A stretch of 64,000 nucleotides of DNA from Planococcus sp. SK3692 (GTDB taxonomy: Bacteria > Bacillota > Bacilli > Bacillales_A > Planococcaceae). The stretch is from assembly GCF_028890485.2 (NCBI RefSeq), contig NZ_JARCHV010000001.1, positions 1,154,698 to 1,218,697 on the forward strand, written 5' to 3'. The first letter of the stretch is position 1. Each line of letters begins with the position of its first letter. The position numbers and the translations under genes are program-made. The notes under the pieces were generated by a model, which was given only the letters and a program-made list of their open reading frames with translations, did no database searches and was not told the origin of the DNA. Shown in pieces: positions 34,137-42,673 of the stretch.

Positions 34137-34176
34137 CAAAAAAAAACTGCCCAGAGGCCAAGCCTCTGGTCAGTTT
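34137..34176 (-). terminator. Intrinsic terminator of the cyclodeaminase-like gene
   Basis: On the minus strand AAACTGACCAGAGGC pairs with GCCTCTGGGCAGTTT, followed by T. Confidence 0.85.
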
Positions 34177-34187
34177 CGTGTTTTCAT

Positions 34188-35171
34188 TTATAGTTCAATA
34201 TCCGTTCCAAGCTTGCCGCCCTGCGCTTTTCGGTAAACGCCTTTCGCTACAGCTAAATCGAAATACGCCGCACCGACGCATTTGAAGAACGTGATTTCTT
34301 CATCCGCCTCTCGCCCTACACGCTGTCCGGTTGCGAGTTCGGTCAGTTCTGCATGGAGCCGGTCAAATGACCAATTGCCGGAATTCGCGGCGTGGATCAA
34401 TTCCCCTGCCTCGTCTTGGACACCGGCAAGATCATCTGCGACAATTTTATCCGCCCGCGCAATGGTCGTTTCATCCATTTCGCGCATATGCGGCAAATAT
34501 GAGCCGACACCGTTGATATGCGTGCCTGGTTTCAAATCATTGCCGTCAAATACTGGTTCAGTTGAGCGCGTGGCACAGGCGATGACGTCTGCTGCTTCGA
34601 CAGCTTGTTTGGCGCTTTGTGCGATTTCGATTCCAGCTTGGACACCGAACGCCTCCAGCTGTTCTTTAAAGCGTACGGCTTTTTCTTCTGTTCGGTTAAA
34701 CAGCAAAATCGTCTCGATGTCTCGGACTTCGAGCACGCCGAGTACTTGCTCGAACGCCATGGCCCCGGTGCCGATGACCGCGAGCACACGGCTATTTTTC
34801 CGTGCGAGATGATCGGTGGCGATTGCACTAAGAGCGCCTGTACGCAGCCGAGTCAAATAGGATGCGGTCATCATCGCGACATGTTCGCCGTTTGTCGCAT
34901 CCGATAATAAAATCACCCCTTGCGTCGTCGGATTGCCTTGTTTCGGATTGTCTGGAAAAATGGTCACTATTTTGACGCCTGCAAGCTCTTCTTGCTTATC
35001 GGCACTTGGCATGTACAAGGCAGACGCTTGCCGCTCCGGAAAATCTATGACGATGCGGTGCCGGTTGTCGATTTTTCCTTGCTGTTTGGCATAAAGCAAT
35101 GCGGTGACGTCTCCAATCGCGTCGCTCATTGTATAGCTCTGTTGGATTTGCTGTTCGCTGATGATTTTCAT
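34188..35171 (-). CDS. Ornithine cyclodeaminase/mu-crystallin-family protein
   Basis: A 327-residue NAD(P)-dependent enzyme. The N-terminal part includes ASALYMPSA and the conserved Lys in GVKIVTIFPDNP; the Rossmann motif is VIGTGAMA (about 132-139). Family members include ornithine cyclodeaminase, ketimine reductase, alanine dehydrogenase and amino acid synthases for siderophores. The upstream MHS transporter and the XRE-cupin regulator suggest amino acid or amine catabolism. Substrate unknown. Confidence 0.88.
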   Translation of the reverse strand: MKIISEQQIQQSYTMSDAIGDVTALLYAKQQGKIDNRHRIVIDFPERQASALYMPSADKQEELAGVKIVTIFPDNPKQGNPTTQGVILLSDATNGEHVAMMTASYLTRLRTGALSAIATDHLARKNSRVLAVIGTGAMAFEQVLGVLEVRDIETILLFNRTEEKAVRFKEQLEAFGVQAGIEIAQSAKQAVEAADVIACATRSTEPVFDGNDLKPGTHINGVGSYLPHMREMDETTIARADKIVADDLAGVQDEAGELIHAANSGNWSFDRLHAELTELATGQRVGREADEEITFFKCVGAAYFDLAVAKGVYRKAQGGKLGTDIEL

Positions 35172-35198
35172 GAGGCCCTCCTAAAGAAAAAGAGCCGC

Positions 35199-36509
35199 TT
35201 ATGCGCGGCTCTCTTTTGCAATTGTTGCGGCTGGATGCGCCGCTTGCTGTTGTTTCAAATCTTTGACTGCCCAGATGGATGCGAGCGAGATCAAAGCGGT
35301 GAAGATAATGTAAATGGCCACCGGCACATACGAATTGTCGAAGCGCGCAAGAAGCGCCGTCGCAACTAGAGGTGCGGTACCGCCTGCCAGCGCCGCACCG
35401 ATTTGGTAGCCGAGCGTGACGCCTGTATAGCGTACTTTGGCATCGAAAATCTCAGAGAACATCGTGCCCAGAACGGCGGTGATCGGTGCCCAAATGACGC
35501 CGAGGCCGATAATCGTCGCCAGCACAAGCATGAAGACGGAACCTTGGTGGATCATCCAGAAATACGGGAACGCGAATAGAGCCATCGCTGACGCTCCCGC
35601 AATATACAATTTTTTGCGGCCGACTCGGTCAGAGAGCGAGCCCATGATCGGAATCAAGATCGTCGTGATGATGGTCGCAATCATGACTGCGCCGAGTGTT
35701 GCCGTACGGGAAAACCCGAGATTGGTTGTCGCATAGGAAACGATGAACGTTCCGAAAATATAGAACGGCGCTGTTTCCACGACCTTCGCCCCGATGGCGA
35801 TCAATACTTCACGCCAGTGGTATTTCAAAGTTTCGACGATCGGCACTTTCGGGATATCTCCCGATGCCTGGACCGCTTTGAATTCCGGTGTTTCGTCAAC
35901 GCCTTTACGGATCCATAGGCCGAACACGACGAGCAAGGCGCTCAAGATAAACGGCACGCGCCAGCCCCAGGTCATGAAGGCCTCATTTGGAAGCAAAGTC
36001 ATGACCCACAAAGCGAGCGTTCCGAGAACAAGCCCGATGGTGACGCCCATCTGCGGGATGCTGCCGAACAAGCCGCGTTTTTCAGGCGGTGCATACTCGG
36101 TCGCAAGTAACAACGCGCCGCCCCATTCGCCGCCGATGCCAAGGCCCTGGACGAGGCGCAGCGTGATCAACAGGATCGGCGCCCAAATGCCGATTGCCTG
36201 GTAGGTCGGCAATAAGCCCATGCCGAACGTCGCGATCCCCATTAAGCTCAGCGTGATGACCAATGTTTTCTTGCGGCCGATGCGATCGCCGATATGGCTG
36301 AAGATAATGCCGCCGAACGGGCGGATGAAGAATGCTAAAGCAAATGAAGCATACGCCAGCATCAAGCCGACGGTTGGATCTTCATTGACGAAGAATAATT
36401 GGTTAAAGACCAGTGCAGCCATCGTCCCGTACAGGAAATAATCGAACCATTCGATCGAGCTCCCCACAAGACTCGCTGTCAGGACACGGCGCGTTGTTTT
36501 CTTATCCAA
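35199..36509 (-). CDS. MFS transporter, metabolite:H+ symporter (MHS) family
   Basis: A protein of about 436 residues with 12 TM helices. VGSSIEWFDYFLYGTMAALVF, FIRPFGGIIFSHIGDRIGRKK and QGLGIGGEWGGALLLATEYAP are MHS hallmarks; relatives import proline/betaine, citrate, alpha-ketoglutarate or shikimate. The start is taken as TTG at 36509 because AAAGGGGG lies seven bases upstream; an in-frame ATG at 36548 has no RBS. It is co-directional with the cyclodeaminase-like gene, 27 bases apart. Confidence 0.9.
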   Translation of the reverse strand: MDKKTTRRVLTASLVGSSIEWFDYFLYGTMAALVFNQLFFVNEDPTVGLMLAYASFALAFFIRPFGGIIFSHIGDRIGRKKTLVITLSLMGIATFGMGLLPTYQAIGIWAPILLITLRLVQGLGIGGEWGGALLLATEYAPPEKRGLFGSIPQMGVTIGLVLGTLALWVMTLLPNEAFMTWGWRVPFILSALLVVFGLWIRKGVDETPEFKAVQASGDIPKVPIVETLKYHWREVLIAIGAKVVETAPFYIFGTFIVSYATTNLGFSRTATLGAVMIATIITTILIPIMGSLSDRVGRKKLYIAGASAMALFAFPYFWMIHQGSVFMLVLATIIGLGVIWAPITAVLGTMFSEIFDAKVRYTGVTLGYQIGAALAGGTAPLVATALLARFDNSYVPVAIYIIFTALISLASIWAVKDLKQQQAAHPAATIAKESRA

Positions 36510-36605
36510 ACTGATTTCCCCCTTTGAGTTATAAAATTGAAGTGACACTTTAATTTCTCCCTGGGAATAGTTTAGATAACTATCAATTTTCTGTCAATAA
36601 GATAT

Positions 36606-36619
36606 TGAAATTAATTTCA
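36606..36619. promoter_or_regulatory. Perfect palindrome in divergent intergenic region
   Basis: TGAAATTAATTTCA, a 14-bp perfect palindrome between the MHS transporter gene and the divergent XRE-cupin regulator gene. It is a candidate operator for that regulator; this is inference. Confidence 0.45.
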
Positions 36620-36690
36620 GCGGCATTTGCTCCTCTTCTGGAGCCTCCTGTATGATAAAGGAAGCATCTAGAAAAAGTGAGGAATCTGTT

Positions 36691-37206
36691 ATGGCTGATC
36701 CATCCATCGGCACGACTTTAAAAAAACTGCGCAAAGAACGCAAGCTGACATTAAAACAATTGGCACAAGAAACGGGCGTCTCGATCAGTTTCTTGTCCCA
36801 AGTGGAGCGCGGCAAATCGAGCGTCACGTTGGAATCGCTCAGGAAAATCGCCGATGCGCTTCATGTCGACCCGAGCGTCTTTTTTGCTGAACAAGACACT
36901 CCCGACTGGACGTCACGGCTGGAACGTTTTTATTACAAAGATTTGACACATGGCGTACAAGAAGCGAATTTCGTCCCTGTGCTCGTCACCTTGCACCCTG
37001 GCGACAGCGAGGGAAATCCGTTCGCCCATAGCGGCTATGAATTCCTGTTCGTCGTCGAAGGCGAATTGACTGTCGAAGTTTCAGGTGAACGCTCGACGCT
37101 CGGCCCTGGCGATTCGACGATGTTCGATGCGAGTCAAAAGCATTATTGGTTCAATTTGACCGATCAGGCAGTGAAATTTTTATTGGTATCGTCAAAAACG
37201 GTTTGA
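36691..37206 (+). CDS. XRE-cupin transcriptional regulator
   Basis: A 171-residue regulator with an N-terminal XRE helix-turn-helix (LRKERKLTLKQLAQETGVSISFLSQVERGK) and a C-terminal cupin domain (about 95-170: HSGYEFLFVVEGELTVEVSGE ... LGPGDSTMFDASQKHYW) that should bind a small ligand. The start at 36691 is chosen for GAGG eight bases upstream. It is divergent from the MHS transporter/cyclodeaminase-like pair and probably controls it. Confidence 0.92.
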   Translation: MADPSIGTTLKKLRKERKLTLKQLAQETGVSISFLSQVERGKSSVTLESLRKIADALHVDPSVFFAEQDTPDWTSRLERFYYKDLTHGVQEANFVPVLVTLHPGDSEGNPFAHSGYEFLFVVEGELTVEVSGERSTLGPGDSTMFDASQKHYWFNLTDQAVKFLLVSSKTV

Positions 37207-37244
37207 TCGTATGTAAAATCTTTATGCCTGGAGGATAGAAAATC

Positions 37245-37664
37245 ATGGGAGATGCCAGTTCGTTATCACAAGAAAATTACTTTATAGCATTTGAAGGATT
37301 TGCGGAAACAAAGCTTCCCGGGGCAGCATTGCGTATTTCTATACGCGGCAGCGAGGATGAAACAGACTTGCTCTTAAACCTCCCTGACACAGTGGATAGA
37401 TGGCATATTGATTACCGTTCATATGCTTTCTATTGTGTGACTTCTGAAGATTTCACCAGCATGTCTGGCGGCAACCCAACTCCTGCTCTTCACATCTATC
37501 GCCAATCAGATCTTCTAATATATTTGGAGAGTCGGTCGAATTTGAAGAAACGTGAAATAGACGAACAAATCAATTACCGGCATTTTTCTTTTGCCTGCAT
37601 GGAACATCAAGTGGATATTATCTCTGCCGATCCCCCAGTTATTCAATTGCTGGACACGAAATAG
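37245..37664 (+). CDS. Hypothetical protein
   Basis: A 139-residue soluble protein with no family that I recognise. It has a mixed alpha/beta look and two Cys. GGAGG lies ten bases before the ATG. It follows the XRE-cupin gene after 38 bases and ends at a strong terminator; co-transcription is possible. Confidence 0.7.
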   Translation: MGDASSLSQENYFIAFEGFAETKLPGAALRISIRGSEDETDLLLNLPDTVDRWHIDYRSYAFYCVTSEDFTSMSGGNPTPALHIYRQSDLLIYLESRSNLKKREIDEQINYRHFSFACMEHQVDIISADPPVIQLLDTK

Positions 37665-37683
37665 AAGACCGCCCTAGCCCTAA

Positions 37684-37718
37684 AAAAACCACCTGGAGAT
37701 CTATCTCCGGGTGGTTTT
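37684..37718. terminator. Bidirectional terminator
   Basis: AAACCACC and GGAGA pair with TCTCC and GGTGGTTT; A and T runs flank it. It lies between convergent genes. Confidence 0.82.
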
Positions 37719-37744
37719 CGCTTTCGTCACTATTCCAATTTACT

Positions 37745-38233
37745 TCAGCCGGTATGCATGCCTTTCATTTTCTTACCCTTCTTCTCACAGCGTTTTCCGG
37801 CTTGCATGCGTTTCTTGTGCTTGCCGCCTTTGCTGTTGTTCTGGCTCGAAGCCATTAAAAACCCAAGGCCGGTCATCATGAGCGGCAGCATAACAATAAG
37901 CTCAATCGGGACGATCGGCCGGTAGACTGTTTTTTCGGCCGTCACGTCGTAGATGCCGACGGGTTTGACAGAGAACGATCCGCCTGCCCCTTCCCCGTGC
38001 CCGCCTTCGAACTCCTCGAAACCTGGCGATTCTGCATCTTTGTCTTCACGCTCGTAGCCGCCGCCTGCACCCGCACCGACACTATACCTGATGCGCGCGA
38101 CCGGAATGATGGTCCTGCCTTGCATCTCGATCGGGTCGCCGTAGACGAGCGACACATCACGCGCACTTGAAAACTTTTCGAAAATCGGACGTACCGGAGA
38201 CGATTGGAACGGAATCATTTCTTTTTCATCCAT
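37745..38233 (-). CDS. GerW/YtfJ-family protein
   Basis: A 162-residue protein. VYGDPIEMQGRTIIPVARIR, a Gly-rich stretch (about 50-85) and GGSFSVKPVGIYDVT are the GerW/YtfJ core; in Bacillus, GerW is a spore protein needed for germination with some nutrients, and homologues occur in non-sporulating bacteria. A hydrophobic helix (about 108-125) and a very basic Lys-rich tail follow, both outside the core family. Confidence 0.88.
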   Translation of the reverse strand: MDEKEMIPFQSSPVRPIFEKFSSARDVSLVYGDPIEMQGRTIIPVARIRYSVGAGAGGGYEREDKDAESPGFEEFEGGHGEGAGGSFSVKPVGIYDVTAEKTVYRPIVPIELIVMLPLMMTGLGFLMASSQNNSKGGKHKKRMQAGKRCEKKGKKMKGMHTG

Positions 38234-38389
38234 GTTCTAACACTCCTTTTTGACGATGAATTCTCATGACCAAGGCAGCAGTAATGGCAAGCGGCATAGA
38301 TCCGCACTGTCGATTGTTAGTATATACATTCGCCCCGCCCGTCGCTAACCCTCTAATTTTTATTAATGAATCCCCCAATTGAAAGCACA

Positions 38390-38423
38390 AAAAAAAACGC
38401 CTGGATTTATCTCCAGACGTTTT
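38390..38423 (-). terminator. Intrinsic terminator of corA
   Basis: On the minus strand AAAACGTCTGGAGA pairs with TCCAGGCGTTTT, followed by a long T run. Confidence 0.82.
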
Positions 38424-38426
38424 CGG

Positions 38427-39365
38427 CTAAAATATTCTTCTTTTCCATAAAGAGATGGCGATCACTAGCATCAAAATGCCCGAAAGGACAAGTGTCGTAA
38501 TCCATGAACCAGGCTCCTGCCCGGAAACAGGCAATGCCACGTTCATGCCGAAAAAGCTAAAGATCAAGGTCGGAAGGGTTAAGAAAACCGTAAAAAGAGT
38601 CAATGTTTTCATTGTATTGTTCAATTCATTCGATATGAGCGAAGAATACGATCCCGTGATGCTGTCCAAAATTCTTGTATACAACTCAGTTGTTTCAATT
38701 CCTTGGTTGTTTTCAATTTTCACATCTTCCAACAAGTCTTCGTCGTCTTCGTACAATTTAATGGAATGCGTGCGGAACAGCTTCGTGATCACATCCCCAT
38801 TCGCTTTTAAAGACGTCAGAAAGTACACCAAGCTCTTTTCGATCTCCATGATGTTATAAAGTTGCTTGTTCGTTAAAGAATCCTGCAAATTGCTTTCGAT
38901 TTTGAGGCGCTGTCTGTTCAGTTTTTTCAAATTCACTATGTATTGGGTGGAAATCGACAATAGTACTTCGAGCGCAAAGCGATTCTTCATCGACGTATTC
39001 ACATTTTTCTTGATGACGTTTTCCACAGAGTTCGTCGCTTGGCTGCAAATGGTGACGATAAAATCTCCCCCTAAAATGATGCCGATGGGGATCGTGATAT
39101 AAGAATCCAGCTGCCGGCTGCTGTCATTGATAATCGGAAGGTCATTAATAATCAAGGTACAATTGGTCTCTTCATCGTATTCAATCCGCGCGCTTTCTTC
39201 CAAATCCAATGGATCTTCTAAAAATTCAATCGGGATATTGCAGCGTTCCGCTATTTCCCTGATTTCCGCTTGTGAAGGTGCCACCATATTGATCCAGCAA
39301 TTCTTTTCGACTGCATCAATTGTTTGCAAAGCTCCATCAGCAGAGGTTTTATGTATTGTAATCAT
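38427..39365 (-). CDS. corA: CorA-family divalent cation transporter
   Basis: A 312-residue protein with a cytoplasmic alpha/beta domain and long helix, then two C-terminal helices. The pore motif GMN is in FSFFGMNVALP, and the protein ends with basic residues (KRRIF). It should import magnesium or related divalent ions. The upstream 200 bases (to the methyltransferase terminator) hold the leader; I could not fit them to an M-box riboswitch. AAAAGGGG precedes the ATG. Confidence 0.9.
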   Translation of the reverse strand: MITIHKTSADGALQTIDAVEKNCWINMVAPSQAEIREIAERCNIPIEFLEDPLDLEESARIEYDEETNCTLIINDLPIINDSSRQLDSYITIPIGIILGGDFIVTICSQATNSVENVIKKNVNTSMKNRFALEVLLSISTQYIVNLKKLNRQRLKIESNLQDSLTNKQLYNIMEIEKSLVYFLTSLKANGDVITKLFRTHSIKLYEDDEDLLEDVKIENNQGIETTELYTRILDSITGSYSSLISNELNNTMKTLTLFTVFLTLPTLIFSFFGMNVALPVSGQEPGSWITTLVLSGILMLVIAISLWKRRIF

Positions 39366-39570
39366 GCTGCTACCCCTTTTCGTTCTGCCCGACAGCCTCG
39401 CCTATATAGACACTTCCACTGACTCTAGCGATGTTACTTCCAGACCTTAACGAGTTTACCCGAATCGCCCCTAAATCTAACCCAGCATGCAGCTATTGTT
39501 TCGTTTCAGCTGCCCTTTTTTGTTCAATGAAATAATTTCAACCAGCTCTATATAGAATTTCGGGCATAGA

Positions 39571-39603
39571 AAAAGCTGTTTGGATTTTTTCTCCAAACAG
39601 CTG
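39571..39603 (-). terminator. Intrinsic terminator of the methyltransferase gene
   Basis: On the minus strand AGCTGTTTGGA pairs with TCCAAACAGCT, followed by T. Confidence 0.85.
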
Positions 39604-39609
39604 TTGTTT

Positions 39610-40368
39610 TCAACTATGTGCGATTGCTTCAAAGGTGACGGCATGCTGAGCGTTTTTCGGGTATTGCCCGTATTCGTAATTGGACGACACGATGATGTCC
39701 TCGAAACCTTGGCTGCCAAGGAGCAGCTTGAATTCCTCGACACCGTACCAGCGCATCGGGAAGCGTTCGAGTTCGGTCTGAATCAACTTGCCGCCTTGCC
39801 ATTTCTCGTAGCGATTATGCGACACGGAACATTGCTTGATCCAATCGACTTCGACGGTCTTGCTCTCGAGCGTGATCACTTCGCCGGCTTTCGTCTGCCA
39901 CGTCCGTGTTCTCGGCCGGGCGATCTCGAAGCCTTGCGGAACATACAAATCGACGAGCAGACGGCCGCCCGGTGCCAGGTGCTTGCGGAAATTCTTCAAG
40001 GCTTTGATTGCCTGTTCGCGCCCCGCAAGCAACTGGAACGTTCCCGCTGGTAAAATGATGGCGTCATATTCGACGTCAATGCGGAAAGTTTCCATATCCG
40101 CTTCGAATAATTTTGGATGCAAGCCGCGTTCTTTGCAATGCGCACGGCAAATATCGAGCATTTCAGACGAACTGTCGAAGCCGTCGATGTGAAGGCCGTC
40201 TTCTAGAAGCGGCACGAGCAAACGGCCGGTCCCGGTAGCGGGTTCTAAAATACGCCCTTCATTGCCGGCGAGCCGTTCCCTGTAAAACTCGACATCACCG
40301 AACGATTTGCCGATCGGCTTGTCGAGGTCGTACACTTCCGCGGACAAGGAACTGTAATAGCTGAGCAT
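39610..40368 (-). CDS. Class I SAM-dependent methyltransferase
   Basis: A 252-residue methyltransferase with SAM motif I EPATGTGRLLVPLL (about 42-55), the acidic residue in GFDSSSEMLDI and motif IV YDAIILPAGTFQLL. The C-terminal substrate-binding half has no specific signature. The target molecule is unknown. GAGGGGG precedes the ATG. Confidence 0.88.
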   Translation of the reverse strand: MLSYYSSLSAEVYDLDKPIGKSFGDVEFYRERLAGNEGRILEPATGTGRLLVPLLEDGLHIDGFDSSSEMLDICRAHCKERGLHPKLFEADMETFRIDVEYDAIILPAGTFQLLAGREQAIKALKNFRKHLAPGGRLLVDLYVPQGFEIARPRTRTWQTKAGEVITLESKTVEVDWIKQCSVSHNRYEKWQGGKLIQTELERFPMRWYGVEEFKLLLGSQGFEDIIVSSNYEYGQYPKNAQHAVTFEAIAHS

Positions 40369-40386
40369 GACATCCCCCTCTTTCGT

Positions 40387-40677
40387 TTAAGAAAGTATGA
40401 ACAATCCGTAGAGCGCCAATACCAGGTTCGGCAACGCGAACAGCACCAAGTTTTTCACTTTGGCGTTGCGCGCCTGCTGTGCCCGGCGGCGTTCTGAACT
40501 CGTGTTGAATGAAGATTTCACTTGCTTGCCTGCTGTAGCGGACGAGATGACTGCCCAGACAAGTGCGATGACGGCGACTGCGCCCGCGATTGGGAACAAG
40601 AGCGCCCAGTCATCTGCAAAAAAAGCGATAAGTGCGATAAGGCCTGATACGAGAAGGCCGAGTAGAAAGTGCTTCAT
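40387..40677 (-). CDS. Small three-TM membrane protein
   Basis: A 96-residue protein with helices at about 3-22, 27-47 and 76-94 and a basic cytoplasmic loop (SERRRAQQARNAKVKN). It may belong to the DUF5316-type small membrane proteins, but I cannot confirm this. AGGAGG precedes the ATG; it lies 18 bases upstream of the methyltransferase gene and is probably co-transcribed with it. Confidence 0.75.
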   Translation of the reverse strand: MKHFLLGLLVSGLIALIAFFADDWALLFPIAGAVAVIALVWAVISSATAGKQVKSSFNTSSERRRAQQARNAKVKNLVLFALPNLVLALYGLFILS

Positions 40678-40809
40678 AATAGTATTCCTCCTGTATTTCT
40701 AGTTTCCTTCTTATTTTACTAAATGAGGAAGGCTGTGGGAAACATTGCGCAAAAAAAGATGTGTGAACTTTTACGCGTCTTTTTGTGTGGTCGAGAAAAT
40801 CAGAAACCC

Positions 40810-40937
40810 GTATCTTCCGAATCTTACCGCTCGCTTTCCGTGGGCTCGCGCCCAAGCCTCCTCGCTCACTACGTTCACTGTGGGGTCTCGGTCGTCTCGC
40901 TAGTCCACTGGAGTCGAGCGGACGATTCTCCAAATAC
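40810..40937 (-). repeat. Family A foldback repeat, copy f
   Basis: Read on the minus strand: GTATTTGGAGAATC at one end and GATTCGGAAGATAC at the other, with GGA facing GGA inside the outer stem; inner arms CCGCTCG/CGAGCGG (40827-40833, 40915-40921). The core carries ACTCCAGTGG, GAGACCCCAC and GAGGAGGCTTGGGCGCGAGC. No gene is visible in the gap 40678-41035. Confidence 0.82.
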
Positions 40938-41035
40938 TCAGATATTTTATTGGTTTTTGGATATAGAGGGTAATATCATTTTTATTCGTAACGAATTATG
41001 ACCTTCTTCAACACTTTGAAAAAGGAAGCGTAAAT

Positions 41036-41590
41036 TCATGCGTCTTTTTCAGATGGCCATTCCGATTTCAGCATGCCGTAGACGGCGTGGTCGACGAAAT
41101 GGTTATAGAGCCATTCCGCTTGGCGGATCACGCCTTCTTCTGTAAAGCCGAGGCGAATCGGGATGTTGCGGCTTTTCTCGTTGCCGACAGCTGCGCGGAT
41201 CTCCACTTTATTGAGCCCGCGTTCGGTTAGCGCGTAATCCGTCAGCGCTCCCGCTACCCTTGTCATGATGCCTTTTCCCTGGTATTCCGTATCGAGCCAA
41301 TAGCCGATATAGGCCGTCTGTTTCGCTTCATTGATTTCATTGAAACCAGCGATTCCAGCCAGTTCACCTTGGTAGACGATCGCGCAATTCAAGCTTTTGC
41401 CGAGCGCGAAACTCTCTGCGCCTGACTGGATGAAGTTTGTCGTATCCTCGACGGTTTTCGTGTGATCGAGCCATGGCAGCCACTCTTTCAGTGCAGCACG
41501 CGAACGGTCCGTCAATTCAAAAATCCGTTCTGCGTCTTGCAGCTCGACCAATTTCAACGCCAACTCTTCATCAATCTTATGTGTAAACAT
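41036..41590 (-). CDS. GNAT N-acetyltransferase, RimL/YdaF-like
   Basis: A 184-residue acetyltransferase. AALKEWLPWLD, YIGYWLDTEYQGKGIMTRVAGAL (acetyl-CoA loop QGKGI) and NKVEIRAAVGNEKSRNIPIRLGF are typical of the RimL-type branch that acetylates ribosomal proteins or small amines. The start at 41590 is chosen for AGGGGG upstream; the frame extends further upstream without an RBS. Confidence 0.9.
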   Translation of the reverse strand: MFTHKIDEELALKLVELQDAERIFELTDRSRAALKEWLPWLDHTKTVEDTTNFIQSGAESFALGKSLNCAIVYQGELAGIAGFNEINEAKQTAYIGYWLDTEYQGKGIMTRVAGALTDYALTERGLNKVEIRAAVGNEKSRNIPIRLGFTEEGVIRQAEWLYNHFVDHAVYGMLKSEWPSEKDA

Positions 41591-41733
41591 TCCGCTTCCC
41601 CCTTTTTTTGAATTATCCATAAGCGTAGCATATCCAGCATCTGACAAGAACTTATTTTTTAGAATCAAAAAGGCGAAATTTTCAGTATTATAGCGTAAAC
41701 TGGAAGAAAAGAAAGCGAACGGAGTGAACCCTT

Positions 41734-41955
41734 ATGTTCCGGCTTTTTATTGTCCTCGTCGCTTTAATGGTCGTGCTCATCATCCTATGCCTCGTCCTAT
41801 TTTTCATTCGCCATAAACCGCATCAACTGCCAGCCCCCCACCACGAAGCGCAATTACTGAAGGAACGCTTTTCACGCGGAGAGCTATCAGAAGAGGAATT
41901 CCGTAAACGCATGAAAGAACTCGAACAAAAACTGACACTGCGCAAAAGCGGATAG
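41734..41955 (+). CDS. SHOCT-domain small membrane protein
   Basis: A 73-residue protein with one N-terminal helix (about 4-26) and a C-terminal SHOCT motif (LLKERFSRGELSEEEFRKR), a short two-helix module found at the end of many bacterial membrane proteins. GGAG is about eight bases before the ATG. Function unknown. Confidence 0.8.
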   Translation: MFRLFIVLVALMVVLIILCLVLFFIRHKPHQLPAPHHEAQLLKERFSRGELSEEEFRKRMKELEQKLTLRKSG

Positions 41956-42050
41956 AATCCCATCCGCTCCAGAGTGTAGAATAAGTTCGCAATCTGCTAT
42001 AAGTCAAAAAAGCTTAGCTTTCCGCATTTAATAATCAATGACCTATCTGA

Positions 42051-42176
42051 GTATTTGGAGAAGTGTTTGCTCGACTCCTGTGGGACTAGCGGGTTTGAGA
42101 GACCCCGCAGGAACACAGTGACGAGGAGGCTCGATTCCCGCCCCACGGAAAGCGAGCAATAAGCTTCGGAAAATAC
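42051..42176 (+). repeat. Family A foldback repeat, copy g
   Basis: Outer stem GTATTTGGAGAAG (42051-42063) with CTTCGGAAAATAC (42164-42176), with GGA opposite GGA; inner arms TTGCTCG with CGAGCAA. The core reads ACTCCTGTGGGACTAGCGGG, then GAGACCCCGCAGG and GAGGAGGCTCG. It lies in the gap 41956-42287, upstream of the Cys-rich protein gene; no other gene is visible there. Confidence 0.85.
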
Positions 42177-42287
42177 GGTTATCAAGAGTTTCTTGGCAGC
42201 CTGTACTGCTAGTTGTTTATTTTCCTGCCAGTCGGGAAATCCAAGGAATAAGCGAATGAACATAATTCTTATGGGAGGTTTTACGGA

Positions 42288-42617
42288 ATGGTAGAACATG
42301 CAAAACACGCAGAACTGTCCAAGACGCTCCATGATTGCATGGTGGCGTGCAATCATTGTTTCGATGCTTGCCTGAAAGAAGACGACGTGAAAATGATGGC
42401 TGAGTGCATCCGGCTCGACCGCGAATGCGCCGACATGTGCGCTTACTTGGCCCAAGCCATTGAACGCAACTCGCCGTTCGTGTCACAACTCGCGAAAGTA
42501 TGCGCGGAGATTTGTGAAGCATGCGGAAACGAATGCAAACAACATGACCATGACCATTGCCAAAAATGCGCGGAAGCTTGCCTGAAATGCGCAGAAGCTT
42601 GCAGACAAGTGGCATAA
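42288..42617 (+). CDS. Four-helix-bundle Cys-rich copper-binding protein (Csp-like, DUF326)
   Basis: A 109-residue protein with 16 Cys, most in CxxxC and CxxC spacings along helices (HDCMVACNHCFDAC, AECIRLDRECADMC, KVCAEICEACGNEC, HCQKCAEACLKCAEAC), plus a His-rich HDHDH segment. This is the pattern of cytosolic copper-storage proteins, which bind many Cu(I) ions inside a helical bundle. There is no signal peptide, so it should be cytoplasmic. GGGAGG is nine bases upstream of the ATG. Confidence 0.9.
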   Translation: MVEHAKHAELSKTLHDCMVACNHCFDACLKEDDVKMMAECIRLDRECADMCAYLAQAIERNSPFVSQLAKVCAEICEACGNECKQHDHDHCQKCAEACLKCAEACRQVA

Positions 42618-42622
42618 GAAAC

Positions 42623-42654
42623 AGGCGTCCGGCGGATCTGCCGGGCGTTTTTTC
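42623..42654 (+). terminator. Intrinsic terminator
   Basis: CGTCCGGC pairs with GCCGGGCG (one G-T) and is followed by six T. Confidence 0.78.
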
Positions 42655-42673
42655 ATGGGAGAAATGAGGGGAC

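Noticed and set aside
39366-39568. Possible M-box magnesium riboswitch before corA
   Set aside because: A CTATATAGGCGAGGCT-like stretch is present, but the conserved M-box order and core sequences are not; I could not build the fold.
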